Positions 7,613-17,860 are shown, counted from the first letter of the stretch. The stretch is 64,000 nucleotides of DNA from Turritopsis dohrnii (GCA_027922465.2 BQMF02000101.1:1-64000), one strand, 5' to 3'. Notes: generated by a model from the sequence alone, not told the origin. A program made the numbers and translations.

Positions 7613-10600
7613 TTATATATGTTTATAATGTCCTCTGGCTAATGTTGTAATTCCATCATCTAAAATTATTCGTTTATCATCATCCGCATTAAGAGCCAAT
7701 TTATTTTGATTTATTGTATATACATCATGTTTAATCGATCTAATAATCATTTGTTCTCTGTAGACATTCTTATTTTTGAATAAACACTCTTTGTAGTCAT
7801 CAAACCCAATCGTCTTTTTAACAACACATTTCTTTACACCTTTACACCTCTTACCTTCTTTTTCATCGATTTGTTTATACGCATAAGTCTTTGCTCTCAA
7901 CGCTATAAACGCCATCATGATTTTTCCTCCCAACTCATCCTTCATTAATTTAAGAACTTTCTTATTCTTTCCAATTGGTAAAGGTCTTCCATCTTCAACG
8001 CTATATCCACTCGTGTCAAATCTCTTTTCTACATCATCCGCAATATCCTTATAAAAGTCATCAGTTCTAATATGATAGACTAACGAATCCGTATCCATAT
8101 ATAATAATTTAAGATTATCTCTATATTTCGGCTTCATATAGTCATAATGAAACTCGTACATTACTATCTTACTCAAATCTAAGATAGCTGGTCCCATATA
8201 AATCGGTTTATTTAAAACAACCTTTATCTTACCCATCTCTACTCCCATTAACGATTCACTAAAATAAGTGGCCGACTTGAAGTTTGGTTTCATAACTAAT
8301 TTTTCATATTGCTGTTTACGCGTAACCAACTTTATATCTTTGTGTTTTCTAATATTTTCCATTGTCTTTCCAAAAACTGAACAATTCATCAACTTGAAAA
8401 AATCTTTCTCGAACTCGTTTTTGGCTCGTGTTCTTAGTTGCGTATTAAAATCAATGTATGGTTTCATCCAAGCGATTTGATCAAATTCTACTACTCTATG
8501 AACCTTTTCTAGAATCAATCCATGTTTCAAAGCCTGATCAAGAGCTCTAATATGTGTAATATAATTCTTCTTATCTGATAAACATGGAACAAGTTTTTCT
8601 ACTTTATTAATCTTTTTCCTTTCAGCCATAAATGGAAGATCATTATGCGAGTCATGAAGTTCTATAGGATATTTAACATCAACCTCTAATATATAACCCT
8701 TGTCACCATTTTCTTCAACCAACTCACTAATCCTTTCAGATGTAAATTTATTAGGATCATCCCACTTGAAATTACCTATCGGCAGCTTTTGTGTCATCGC
8801 CCAACCATAAAGATTGTTCGCATCCAAATATTGAAGATGACTACTCTCTTTAGCAGGATCATATCGATCTCCCATATACTTATTATTTGCTTTAGCATAT
8901 CTCTGAACAGCTTGAACAAGACCTCCTCTAATTCCCTGCTCCATAAATATAAACATATCTAGATCGCTCAACAATTCTAACTCTATCCCCGTTTGTTTCA
9001 AACACGCCTGCCATGATAAACCAGGAGCAGTGTAAAAATGTGCAGGATCTAATTGATAATTCTCTAGACAAGTCTCTCTAAAAGTCTCAAACACATCTGT
9101 TAGTAATAACACATCAGTTAATAAGTAAAGGTCATGATATTTTCCAAGCGTTTTCTCTTTCATCATATTCCATACCTTTTGAGCGTGTTCATAGTCTTTC
9201 TTGTTTATTTCAGCTAAATTTAACTTACTATAAAAGGCCTCTTTTGGTGGTAGTTTCGCTTCATTAAATCTTTCGAAAGAATCCATATATTCATATGGGT
9301 ATACTCCTTTTCTTCTCATCAGATTAAAAGTATCATCACCCTTGAAGTATTTTCGAAGGTTCTTACACTGTTCATCACTCAAGTTCTTTGATAGATTATC
9401 CAAACTACTCATCATAAATCTAGCGGAATCGATGAATCTCAACTGTATCTTTTTGTCTTTAGTTTTTTCCATCTTTGTCAATGTATTCACCAACCTTTAC
9501 GTCTAGACTAAATGAAATATACTTCTCTTTGTTTTCAGCTATCGCTCTCAATGTTTCATGTCCATATTGTCTCGCGAGTTCTTTGATAAATAGATGAGCA
9601 TCATAACCTCTCAGATTGTGGAAAGCTATAGGAATATATGACGGTATCTTGAATCTAAGGTTACATTTCTTATGAGCAGCTCCTCTATATTTCCCCGTGT
9701 AGTGACAATGATCTCTTACCCTAAGGTTTTCATCACCACCAAATTCTTTCATACATATATGACACTTGTCTACATTTGAAAAACTCTTCCACTCTTGTTT
9801 TGTTAGAGGTTCCATCTCTTTTTCAGGAAACATGTTATATAATCTTTTCACCTCTTCTACCACATGATTAACAAATACCTCAACACAATCTTCACCTCGA
9901 TACAGTTTTAGAGGATTCGATACTTTACCATACGCAAATTTAGAATAACAACAAAAACCTGATGGTACGTGAGTGGTTACTTTTTCGATAAAAGATTCAT
10001 TTTGTTCTTTCTTATTCGTATCTTCACACCTTACGAGAACAGACTCGAAATCTGCATACATCATAAAAGGTACCTTGAATTGATATTGTCCATCATGAAA
10101 TTTAACTTTACTACCCTCTTCAGGCATTTCAATCATAGCCACATCATTATTTATACAATATTTAAAGTGTTCATCTCTAACTCGCTCGCTTGAAAAACCA
10201 TAGAGACAATTTAAACAATAATGCTCTTTATGTTCATGCTTCGAGTTGACCTTACTAAAGACACCGCTCAAGTTCTTTACAGCGATATAATGTCTTTTCT
10301 CTTCTTCACATAGTAAAAACAAAATAGCTGTCTCCTCACGATCAAAATACTTCGATTTACGGCACACATAGATACCATCTATATCGTCTTTTGTTAAAAC
10401 ATGCACAGCGATATCAGGGTTCCTCCTCTCAAACAAATCTATTTTATTTAGCGACATTGGAAACGATAAATCGTCCCAATTATAGTTATCATGCTTTTTG
10501 AGGTTTGAGATTCGTTCAGGATGATTATCGATCTTATCATGATTGAGAGCTGCGATAACAGCCCATTTGAAGCACTCTTCATCATCTTCGTTATGTGGAT

Positions 10601-11528
10601 TGATAACAGATCGTTTCCCACTGAAATTCTCAGGTAAAGGTAAGTAAGAGCTGCCTCTCGTTAATTTTAGCTTATGAAAGTCAATATCAATATTCAAAAT
10701 CCTTTCAATAACAAAACCAGAGTTAGGTAGCTTTGGGTTTTCAATCTGCGTCTTCATATGAGCAAACATCTCATCAAGCGTTTGATTCAAGTCACTTTCT
10801 TGAAAAACTTCCGTCATTTTAGAATTGAACGCTTTATCAACATAGATTATAGCTTCAGGATCGGATAGATCTTCTTTTCTCCACCTAATCCAGGTTGTTG
10901 TTTGTATCTTTGTTGAATTTAGATCATTAAGTACTTTCAATATCGAGTCAATTAATATTGGTTTAACCTTTTCAAAAAAAGAATCGACATTATCCCTCTC
11001 TCGTGAGGTGTTCGTTTCTCTCACACCACTAATCCTATATCTCCTATATGCATTATCAAACGCTGTTTCAACAGGAACAAACGCTTTTTCATCCTCTCGC
11101 TGATTGATAACCTCATCTTCATCATTCTTTCTCTTATAGAGATTGAGAATCTTCTTCTTCATCTCTCTGAAAGCGCTACTCACTTTCTCACGAATAGGTT
11201 TAGGTGTGTGATTTACTAACCACTCCTTCAACTCATCCAACTTACTTTTCACCTGAGGTCTATTTTTTGCCATTTCTTGCTGTTCAAACAAATCCATATC
11301 TTGTAGGGTAGGAATAATTGGAACAGGTCTTGGTGGTGGAACAGGTCGGTTAAACCTAGTAGGTCTCGGTGGTGGAACGGGTTGGACAGATCTTGGTAGT
11401 GGAACAGGTCGGACAGGTGGGTTTGCTAATAATTCGATCAACTCAGCTTTTCTGAGTTTTGAGTAGCCATGTAGACCGCGTTCTCTCGCGATAGCTTTTA
11501 ATTGAACAACAGTATTTTGTGAAGTCAT
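7613..11528 (-). pseudogene. polB: Protein-primed-type family B DNA polymerase, one frameshift (copy B)
   Basis: Replicates the element. The first frame (9459-11528, 689 residues) has a SAP/Rho_N-like start, a Pro/Arg-rich linker, basic helices, the exonuclease motif YADFES, a Cys/His cluster (HICMKEF, DHCHYTGKYRG) and FHNLRGYDAH. The second frame (to 7613) has LYLLTDVLLL, motif A with LDANNLYGWAM, motif B with NCSVFGKTMEN and motif C with YMDTDS, so the catalytic acids remain. The frames meet at a run of six A near 9463-9471; the downstream frame is +1, consistent with a one-base insertion. The total, near 1,300 residues, fits Polinton DNA_pol_B_2 enzymes with an N-terminal extension. Sequence is otherwise open throughout. 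Confidence 0.9.
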
Positions 11529-11613
11529 GTTGTAATATACAAATGTGATTAGCTTTCTTTAAGATGGTTTAAGATGGTAAAATTTCCAATTTTTCAGACC
11601 ATCTAGTTAACAT

Positions 11614-11638
11614 TTGTTACTCGATTTAAGTAACAAAA
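11614..11638 (-). terminator. Hairpin at the 3' end of the SAP-like gene (copy B)
   Basis: The same 9-bp stem (TTTGTTACT with AGTAACAAA) as at 769-794, with a loop one base shorter. Confidence 0.5.
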
Positions 11639-11649
11639 AAACACAGCCT

Positions 11650-11957
11650 TTATGAGGTTGAACGAGCCAATCTTTTTTGTTTGCGAACCATCTTTTTCTG
11701 CTCATTTATTATTCTCTCGATATCTGAGATATTTTTCTTCGTTGTTATTTATCCAGTTTGAATAGCGTGTATAAAATGAATTGTTTCGTATTCAGGATCG
11801 AGAGTATAAGATGGATCCTTATCATTTTTTTCAAGTACATCAAGTATTTTAGCTTTATTCATTTGCTTAACATATTTTATTTTTCGTGACTGCACATAAT
11901 TCTACGTAACGCACTAAAAGCCATTGATCGGTAATCTGATTCTGTTTTGTCAGTCAT
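11650..11957 (-). pseudogene. SAP-like protein gene, frame-broken (copy B)
   Basis: Nucleotide sequence matches the open gene at 808-1110, but several one-base insertions and deletions (for example around 11705, 11781-11793 and 11891-11903) disrupt the frame, so no full product is expected. The start codon and stop region are still present. Confidence 0.75.
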
Positions 11958-12058
11958 GTTTATTCTTTATATAAAGATAATAAAAACTTTTAAGCCACTT
12001 TATCGTGTCATTTTTTTAATAAAATGAGCTAAAATAAAACGTTGTTTATAAATAAAAA

Positions 12059-13044
12059 ATGTCAGACACTAAACTTCAAGAGATTTATTATCAACCTCAA
12101 AACTTATGGAAAGGACAAAAGGCTGTTCGCAATCTAAGAGGATTTGGCTTCAAACCTAAAGGAAATTAAGAAGTGGCTATCAAAGCAAGCTTTGTGGCAG
12201 ATACATCTACCGGCACCGAAACATGATTGAACGTCCACATTATGAGGTAACTAAACCGAATGAAATTCATCAATTTGATATATTGTATATGCCTAGTGAT
12301 ATGCTATATGGTAATAAATACAAGTACATTTTGTCTGGTATCGATGTTGCTTCACGCTATAAGGTGGCTCGACCTTTGAATACTAAGAGAGCGAAAGAGG
12401 TTGCCGCTATGATCGAAGACATCTACAAGGTTGGACCCTTAAACTATCCAAAAGTATTTCAATGTGATAACGGTTCAGAATTCAAAGCGGATGTATCAAA
12501 ATTGTTGGAGAAGAATAACGTCGAAATTAAAAGAGTAACTACTAAATATAAGCATACCCATACAGCGTTTGTCGAGGCGTTGAACAAGATACTTGCTGAA
12601 AATTTATTCAAAATACAAGATGCTCAAGAACTAAATGATTCGGAAAAGGTATCATCCACATGGGTCAAATATTTGTATAAACTTGTGGGTAGATTGAACG
12701 ATACAAAGACTCAGATGATCGGTATGAAACCGAAAGATGCCATCAAATTGAAAGAGGTGCCTCTCGCTAAACGAGAGAGCTATCCACCTGAAGAAAAATT
12801 ACCTCAAGATGGTTTGTATAGATATCTATTGCAACCGGGTGAAGAGCACGATGACCATCGAAAAAGAGCAACAGATAGAATATGGTCAAAGAAGACATAT
12901 AGATTGAGTGAGGTAATAGAGCAACCTGGTAACCGTGTAATGTATTACCTTCAAGATGGACCTGAACGAGCTTTTGTGAAAGAAGAGCTGATATTAATAC
13001 CTGAAGATACAGAGCTACCTCCTGATTATGTGCAAGGTTGGTGA
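12059..13044 (+). pseudogene. DD35E integrase with broken N-terminal frame (copy B)
   Basis: The gene starts like copy A (ATG at 12059) but an extra A near 12165-12170 shifts the frame into a stop, and a second one-base insertion with an in-frame TGA lies near 12222-12235. From the ATG at 12223 a 273-residue frame stays open and keeps the core acids (QFDILYMP, QCDNGSEF, FVEALNKIL) and the C-terminal SH3-like segment. The lost part is the N-terminal helical region of about 55 residues, so a core-only product is possible but a normal integrase is unlikely. Confidence 0.8.
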
Positions 13045-13057
13045 ATCGTACAAAAGT

Positions 13058-13082
13058 ATCTTTACTAGAAACAAGTAAAGAT
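13058..13082. terminator. Hairpin between convergent genes (copy B, integrase end)
   Basis: A 9-bp stem ATCTTTACT/AGTAAAGAT with a 7-nt loop, identical to copy A although the flanking bases differ. Confidence 0.5.
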
Positions 13083-13100
13083 TAGTCGACGAGATTTTAT

Positions 13101-13421
13101 CTAGCGCCATATAATGTCATAATCAAAGAATTGTCTTTCTGAATTCTTTTGAGATTGTTTGAGACCTTTCGGTCTGACAAAGGCCTCTCTAGAGCTCCAA
13201 CCATAATCATTTAATTCAATGAAAAGTCTTTCAGGCAACCACACCTTATATATATTTCCTGCTCCGTCTTTCAACTCTGCATACATAGCTTTTGTAGAAA
13301 AAAATTTAACATGATAAATCACGTTTTCAGGTAGCTCTCGCCACTTTATGATCTCTGCCATTTGTTCCTTGTTTTGCTTTTTGATTGTTTGTTCAAATGT
13401 ATCAACTGTTGGGAATTCCAT
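13101..13421 (-). CDS. Small conserved Polinton protein, 106 residues (copy B)
   Basis: Counterpart of 2263-2601. Compared with copy A it has an insertion near residue 11 and a deletion of about a dozen residues near position 45, both keeping the frame. The tail (RPKGLKQSQKNSERQFFDYD) is conserved. Frame-preserving indels argue for a translated gene. The function is unknown. Confidence 0.6.
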   Translation of the reverse strand: MEFPTVDTFEQTIKKQNKEQMAEIIKWRELPENVIYHVKFFSTKAMYAELKDGAGNIYKVWLPERLFIELNDYGWSSREAFVRPKGLKQSQKNSERQFFDYDIIWR

Positions 13422-13489
13422 TGTCTATATACTTGTGATCATATTTCTTTATATCACTTTTCAAATTGAGGAACACATAACTACACATC

Positions 13490-14086
13490 CTAGTAACCAT
13501 TTTCGTTTATGGACTTTTTCAAGTTTTGGAGTTCTACCATCAAACTTTTTTGAAATTGATTTTGTGCTTCGGTACCCATCTTTCTATCTGTAGAACTGAG
13601 TCCTTCTAAAGCTTTGTAATATGTTCCCTGCAAAACCTGGAATTCTTTGTAATTGATCCTCCCATCAGCCAGCGCCTGACTTATGTTAGTTTCGAACACA
13701 GCGATTGAGGATGTAACAATATCATATAATTTTATCACTTTTTCTACTTTCTTTTGATATCTTTTGATGACAGCTGTGGTAAGTCCGGTACAGATAGAGC
13801 CGGCTAGGGCTACACCACCTAATCCTGCAGAAATAGGTATTCCGATAATAGTAGCCCCTGTTGCAATTGAACCGATGCCGGAGCCAATGGTTATAGCGCT
13901 TGAGCTAGCATTTAGTAGCATCGATCGTTCTATCGCCTTGTTGTATCTCTTGAGCTTGATGCTAAACTTGTTCTTAAGTTTTATCAACTCTTCAAACTCA
14001 GAATTTATTACGCTTGCGTTAAACTTTTCCTGCTCATTCAAATCCTCAGGAGCAGTGGGTAGTTTTGGATAAATTTTAAAATTCAT
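13490..14086 (-). CDS. Glycine-rich membrane-hairpin protein, 198 residues (copy B)
   Basis: Nearly identical to the 197-residue protein of copy A, including the Gly/Ala/Ile membrane-hairpin region; one extra residue at the C-terminus comes from a changed stop. Differences are mostly conservative substitutions in the charged parts. A role in virion or host membranes is inferred only from hydrophobicity. Confidence 0.65.
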   Translation of the reverse strand: MNFKIYPKLPTAPEDLNEQEKFNASVINSEFEELIKLKNKFSIKLKRYNKAIERSMLLNASSSAITIGSGIGSIATGATIIGIPISAGLGGVALAGSICTGLTTAVIKRYQKKVEKVIKLYDIVTSSIAVFETNISQALADGRINYKEFQVLQGTYYKALEGLSSTDRKMGTEAQNQFQKSLMVELQNLKKSINENGY

Positions 14087-14145
14087 ATTTAGAGGTTTGT
14101 TATAACATAATTAATAATAAATTATCCTCTAAATAAATAAATAAA
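14087..14145. promoter_or_regulatory. Mirrored divergent promoter (copy B)
   Basis: TTTAGAGG at 14088-14095 and CCTCTAAA at 14126-14133 again lie just ahead of both start codons, as in copy A, although the middle of the spacer has changed length by a base. Confidence 0.45.
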
Positions 14146-15435
14146 ATGGCAGACATTGACATAGATCCTTTTGGAGAACATGGTATGACGACAGATGAAA
14201 CAACCGATGAGACGTTTCCTCTCATACCGACCGGTGACCGTACGGGTGCACAGATACATACATCAGGTGATCATGAAACATCATTCGGTGGTCACAGTCT
14301 GCATACTAGAGTTTTGAAAGAACTAGTTGAAGGGCTGTATGATAGATTATCCGAAAAATTCCAGCCAAAACCTGAGGTGTTATATACCGATCAGTTTGAA
14401 ATTAGAGATGGTGAATTATACTACAAAGACAGTAACAAACCATTGACAAACAATGGAAGACTAAGGACTACCGGTACTATAGTTGACATATTGGGTAAGA
14501 ACAGGTTACGTAGTTTAGGATATGATATACCTAAGAGTAAATTTTCAGCCAGACAGGCAGCTGTACTTAATAAAATAGCAGAAGAGCTTCCTTCGACATC
14601 TAAAATCACAAAATCGAGTGATGTAGAGCTTGAGGAAATTACAGGGAACATTGCAAACAGTACGGAAGATTTAATTTCAACGCTTAGACAACAATCTATC
14701 GATCATGAAATGACTCAGACCGGTGATCTATTTGAATATCCTGTGCGTGAGCTGTTAGGATTGGATAAAGCGCTGAGAAACATACGAGGAGGTCTTCAGG
14801 AAGAGGCTGCAAAAAAGGTTCGAATAGAACAGCATATCGATAAGGAGAAAAACAAGTTGGAAGAAATGGAAAATGATGCGACATACACGGACGAACAACG
14901 AAAAGAGGTCGAAGATCGAATGGATGGATTACGTGAAGAGTTGAAAGCTAGGAAAGAGAACATTGATATTCTCAAAGGTAAATTAAACAGTCAAGTTACG
15001 AACATCAAAGAAACCATTGCTAAAGTCCTCGACAAAGATACCTCATTCGGTGAAAGGATACGAACACTATTCCGCGAACAAGGTATAACAATCGTTAGCA
15101 TTCTGACGGCGTTTGGTATGGCTATAGGTGTTCTTGTGGAAGCTTTGTTACCGAGAGGGTCAGCAGCTGGAAGCTCTTCACAAAATCCTGACAAAGGTGG
15201 TGATAAAAAGGACGGTGGAAAGGAATGGATAAAAAATAAACTCAAGGCGTTAGCATCACTTCTAGGTAGATTGGCATCTAGAGCGGCAGAGGCTTTACCA
15301 GGAATAATTGGGTCTATCGTATCGTGGATACTCACTAGAGCAAAAGAAGTTGTAGGTTGGTTGAGTCAAAATTTATGGGCTCTGATTGTAGGGGTTGGAT
15401 GGATGATCTATACATACCTTGTCACTAGACGGTAA
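14146..15435 (+). CDS. Polinton coiled-coil protein with membrane-active C-terminus (copy B)
   Basis: The 429-residue counterpart of 3322-4605. The acidic head, coiled coil and amphipathic/membrane C-terminus are conserved. The Gly/Ser linker after the hydrophobic helix (GSAAGSSSQNPDKGGDKKDG) differs in length and sequence from copy A while the frame is kept, the pattern expected of a flexible linker in a translated protein. Confidence 0.65.
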   Translation: MADIDIDPFGEHGMTTDETTDETFPLIPTGDRTGAQIHTSGDHETSFGGHSLHTRVLKELVEGLYDRLSEKFQPKPEVLYTDQFEIRDGELYYKDSNKPLTNNGRLRTTGTIVDILGKNRLRSLGYDIPKSKFSARQAAVLNKIAEELPSTSKITKSSDVELEEITGNIANSTEDLISTLRQQSIDHEMTQTGDLFEYPVRELLGLDKALRNIRGGLQEEAAKKVRIEQHIDKEKNKLEEMENDATYTDEQRKEVEDRMDGLREELKARKENIDILKGKLNSQVTNIKETIAKVLDKDTSFGERIRTLFREQGITIVSILTAFGMAIGVLVEALLPRGSAAGSSSQNPDKGGDKKDGGKEWIKNKLKALASLLGRLASRAAEALPGIIGSIVSWILTRAKEVVGWLSQNLWALIVGVGWMIYTYLVTRR

Positions 15436-15452
15436 CCATCTGAGTGTGTATA

Positions 15453-15477
15453 TATGTTACACGTATCGTGTAACATA
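15453..15477. terminator. Hairpin between convergent genes (copy B, 429-residue gene end)
   Basis: TATGTTACACG and CGTGTAACATA form a perfect 11-bp stem with a 3-nt loop (TAT). Copy A has a T in place of C in the left arm, which still pairs as G-U in RNA. Confidence 0.55.
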
Positions 15478-15505
15478 ATTTTTGTACTCAAATTGAATAT
15501 ACATT

Positions 15506-15928
15506 TTATCTTTCAAAATACCACACAATTCCACCAATACCGAGCATACTCAGAGCTATAAAAGCCAATTCTCTTTCATGTTGATCATGACTCGGTGTAT
15601 AAAAGTCGCTCAATACAGGCTCTCGTGGTAGCGGTTCAAGATGATTACTAAACACCCTATTGTACTCTCTCATTGCATCATTTAGTTCTACGAATTTTGA
15701 ATCAGCCTTCTTTTCGAGCAATAGTTGTTTATTGATGAAATCGATTCTTTCCTGTCGTTTTTGCTGCCATTCAATCTGTGCTTTTTGTAATTTTTCTATG
15801 GCCAGATCATGACGTTTTCTTTCCCTATCGATTCTGTCTTTGGATAAACTTGAAAACAGATAGCTTGATCCTGTGAAAGCCAAAGCGTTAGCCAAAGCTC
15901 CACCCAACATCATTGCGATAGAAGCCAT
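15506..15928 (-). CDS. Two-membrane-segment protein with central coiled coil (copy B)
   Basis: Counterpart of 4666-5088, 140 residues, with the same hydrophobic ends and charged helical centre and only scattered substitutions (for example LGIGG for LNIGG near the end). It is spaced 2 bp from the next minus-strand gene. Confidence 0.6.
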   Translation of the reverse strand: MASIAMMLGGALANALAFTGSSYLFSSLSKDRIDRERKRHDLAIEKLQKAQIEWQQKRQERIDFINKQLLLEKKADSKFVELNDAMREYNRVFSNHLEPLPREPVLSDFYTPSHDQHERELAFIALSMLGIGGIVWYFER

Positions 15929-15930
15929 AT

Positions 15931-16158
15931 TTAGATATTGATATTTTCAGGCAAAATCTTTTGTTTGATTAAGTAGTCCTTTGTCACTTCACTAGCGGCG
16001 ATAATGGCAACTAGTTTTCCCGTATCTTCCAAGTCGAACTTTTGAATAGAGGGAGGTGTCATTTTTAACACCTTTTTTCCTAGCATAGAGTAGCCGATAG
16101 CGAAAACGCAGACGACTGATGCGTGATATAAATCGTTGACAATACTTTTCTTGTCCAT
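15931..16158 (-). CDS. Small membrane protein, 75 residues (copy B)
   Basis: Differs from the copy A protein by a single visible residue (Val for Ile at position 7). Such conservation against silent changes elsewhere suggests it was maintained as a protein until recently. No function recognised. Confidence 0.55.
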   Translation of the reverse strand: MDKKSIVNDLYHASVVCVFAIGYSMLGKKVLKMTPPSIQKFDLEDTGKLVAIIAASEVTKDYLIKQKILPENINI

Positions 16159-16185
16159 GTTTGTTATATATACATTTTTTTCTTT

Positions 16186-16533
16186 TTATTCCATTTCATG
16201 TTTATTGATTTTCACCGGTATTTTAGATTTTTGTGGAAGTGGGGTGGATGGTGACCCACGGGGTAATATTTGCTCTTTCTTTTTATACATAAAATAAGCA
16301 AATCCACCAACTAAACCGAGAGCTATTATTCCACCTACACCATAGGTGTAGTTCATAGGTTGTTGTTCATTTGGTTTGGTGAGAGAGTCATCGAGCTTAT
16401 TCACTTCTTTTTGAGGTGACACTTGTTTTAATTGTTCTCGTTTTTTACGGTTGTATTCCGCCAACTTCTTACCCGCTTCAACCTTTTTTGGGTTCTTCGT
16501 TGTCACTTGAATGGGATTCTGTTCTTCTGACAT
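16186..16533 (-). CDS. Single-pass membrane protein, basic N-terminus (copy B)
   Basis: The 115-residue counterpart of 5346-5690, with one extra Gln in the spacer before the membrane helix. It overlaps the upstream gene by 56 bp, as in copy A. Confidence 0.55.
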   Translation of the reverse strand: MSEEQNPIQVTTKNPKKVEAGKKLAEYNRKKREQLKQVSPQKEVNKLDDSLTKPNEQQPMNYTYGVGGIIALGLVGGFAYFMYKKKEQILPRGSPSTPLPQKSKIPVKINKHEME

Positions 16534-17122
16534 TTTTATTATCTACTGTATTTATATTATCATCGGATTTATTTAAATTCCTTTCATTGATATAATGCCT
16601 CCCGGTAATAAGTCCAACACTGAGTGGTGCTAATAATGAGCCGAATTTATAATATAAGTCACACGTAAATCTTTGAAGGGCAGAGTTTAAGAAGGGGTCA
16701 GTTTCCAGGTCATTGCTCAACGCTTCTTGATTGTTTATTCCTAACGTTGCACAAGCCCCCATCGAATAAATGCGTATCAGTGATTTCCCCAAGGATTTTA
16801 CCATTTGACCTGATAGTTTAGCCTCGTAAATACTAAAAAGTTTTTCTACCTCTTCATCTTTGAGTTTGTTAATTTGCTCTTCGGTGTACATTTTCCCTAA
16901 GTATAGCTTGCTATTACCTGTTAAGACACACTCGAGTAATTTTTGTCTTTTACCATCTGAAGGTGGAAATTCACCCGGAACATCATAACTCTGGTTGATT
17001 AAATTATCGATCGCTGTTTCCGCCATTTTTATTAGAGAGAGGTATTTTTTTAACACAAAATAAAAGTAAAATAGCAAGATCACCAATATGCTTAATAACA
17101 CGAAGTTGACATATTCTATCAT
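16478..17122 (-). CDS. Membrane-anchored protein with globular domain, 214 residues (copy B)
   Basis: Counterpart of 5635-6279, equal in length. The N-terminal anchor and soluble domain are preserved with few substitutions (for example ILVILLFYF for ILLISLFYF). Its promoter presumably lies in or beside the 44-bp repeats that follow. Confidence 0.55.
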   Translation of the reverse strand: MIEYVNFVLLSILVILLFYFYFVLKKYLSLIKMAETAIDNLINQSYDVPGEFPPSDGKRQKLLECVLTGNSKLYLGKMYTEEQINKLKDEEVEKLFSIYEAKLSGQMVKSLGKSLIRIYSMGACATLGINNQEALSNDLETDPFLNSALQRFTCDLYYKFGSLLAPLSVGLITGRHYINERNLNKSDDNINTVDNKNVRRTESHSSDNEEPKKG

Positions 17123-17153
17123 TTTGTTGTGTTTGTTATAATTTTCTTATACT

Positions 17154-17498
17154 CTCTTATAATTATGTTGAAATTTGTTGTATAAGAGTTTGCTGTCCTC
17201 TTATAATTTTGTTGAAATTTGCTGTATAAGAGTTTACTGTCCTCTTATAATTATGTTGAAATTTGTTGTATAAGAGTTTGCTGTCCTCTTATAATTTTGT
17301 TGAAATTTGTTGTATAAGAGTTTGCTGTCCTCTTATAATTTTGTTGAAATTTGTTGTATAAGAGTTTGCTGTCCTCTTATAATTTTGTTGAAATTTGTTG
17401 TATAAGAGTTTGCTGTCCTCTTATAATTTTGTTGAAATTTGTTGTATAAGAGTTTGCTGTCCTCTTATAATTTTGTAAGACAAAATAATTATAAGAGG
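17154..17498. repeat. 44-bp tandem repeat, 7 units plus part, ending in a hairpin (copy B)
   Basis: Units start at 17154, 17198, 17242, 17286, 17330, 17374 and 17418, with a partial unit at 17462 and an inverted ATAATTATAAGAG end at 17486-17498. Most units carry TTTTG where copy A has TTATG. The unit number (seven versus four) shows the array expands and contracts. Confidence 0.85.
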
Positions 17499-17563
17499 AT
17501 GATGATGTTTAATAATATATTCTAACATTGTTAAATAAATAAACATTGTTTACTTAAACAATT

Positions 17564-17809
17564 ATGTCTGATGATGAATCCTCAGATGATGATATTATAT
17601 TTTCCCATCAAGATACAAAAAGGGTTACTTTTAATGATAAAGTAATGGTCCATTATATCTATGCTTGTGAATCTCGTAGAAGTAACTGGATAGAGGCTGC
17701 TGTTGACAGAGTACGCTTTGAATCGAGGATTAAACATATTGGTAAAATTCTAGATCCTATATTGAGACGTAAATTATTCTCTTATAGTAGTCTTATAACA
17801 GTCTTATAA
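17564..17809 (+). CDS. GADD34/PPP1R15-like PP1-recruiting protein (copy B)
   Basis: The 81-residue counterpart of 6589-6837. The PP1-docking stretch reads KRVTFNDKVMVHYI and the Trp plus DRVRFESRI segment is identical. Changes are confined to position 2, one Lys-to-Arg, one Val-to-Ile and the last few residues. The docking and substrate motifs are therefore intact in both copies. It sits between the tandem repeats and the converging ATPase gene. Confidence 0.65.
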   Translation: MSDDESSDDDIIFSHQDTKRVTFNDKVMVHYIYACESRRSNWIEAAVDRVRFESRIKHIGKILDPILRRKLFSYSSLITVL

Positions 17810-17822
17810 CAGTCTTACAATT

Positions 17823-17847
17823 TTTGTTACAAGAGTCATGTAACAAA
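17823..17847. terminator. Hairpin between convergent genes (copy B, GADD34-like gene end)
   Basis: A 9-bp stem TTTGTTACA/TGTAACAAA with loop AGAGTCA, between the GADD34-like and ATPase stops. Confidence 0.5.
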
Positions 17848-17860
17848 TATATCAACCTGT

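Noticed and set aside
9463..9471. A AAA AAC slippery heptamer in the polymerase, suggesting -1 programmed frameshifting
   Set aside because: The heptamer is in the right phase, but the downstream polymerase frame is +1 (or -2) relative to the upstream one, so a -1 slip would not reach it. A one-base insertion explains it better.
14991..15335. 114-residue minus-strand ORF inside the 429-residue gene
   Set aside because: An antisense shadow, not open to the same extent in copy A.
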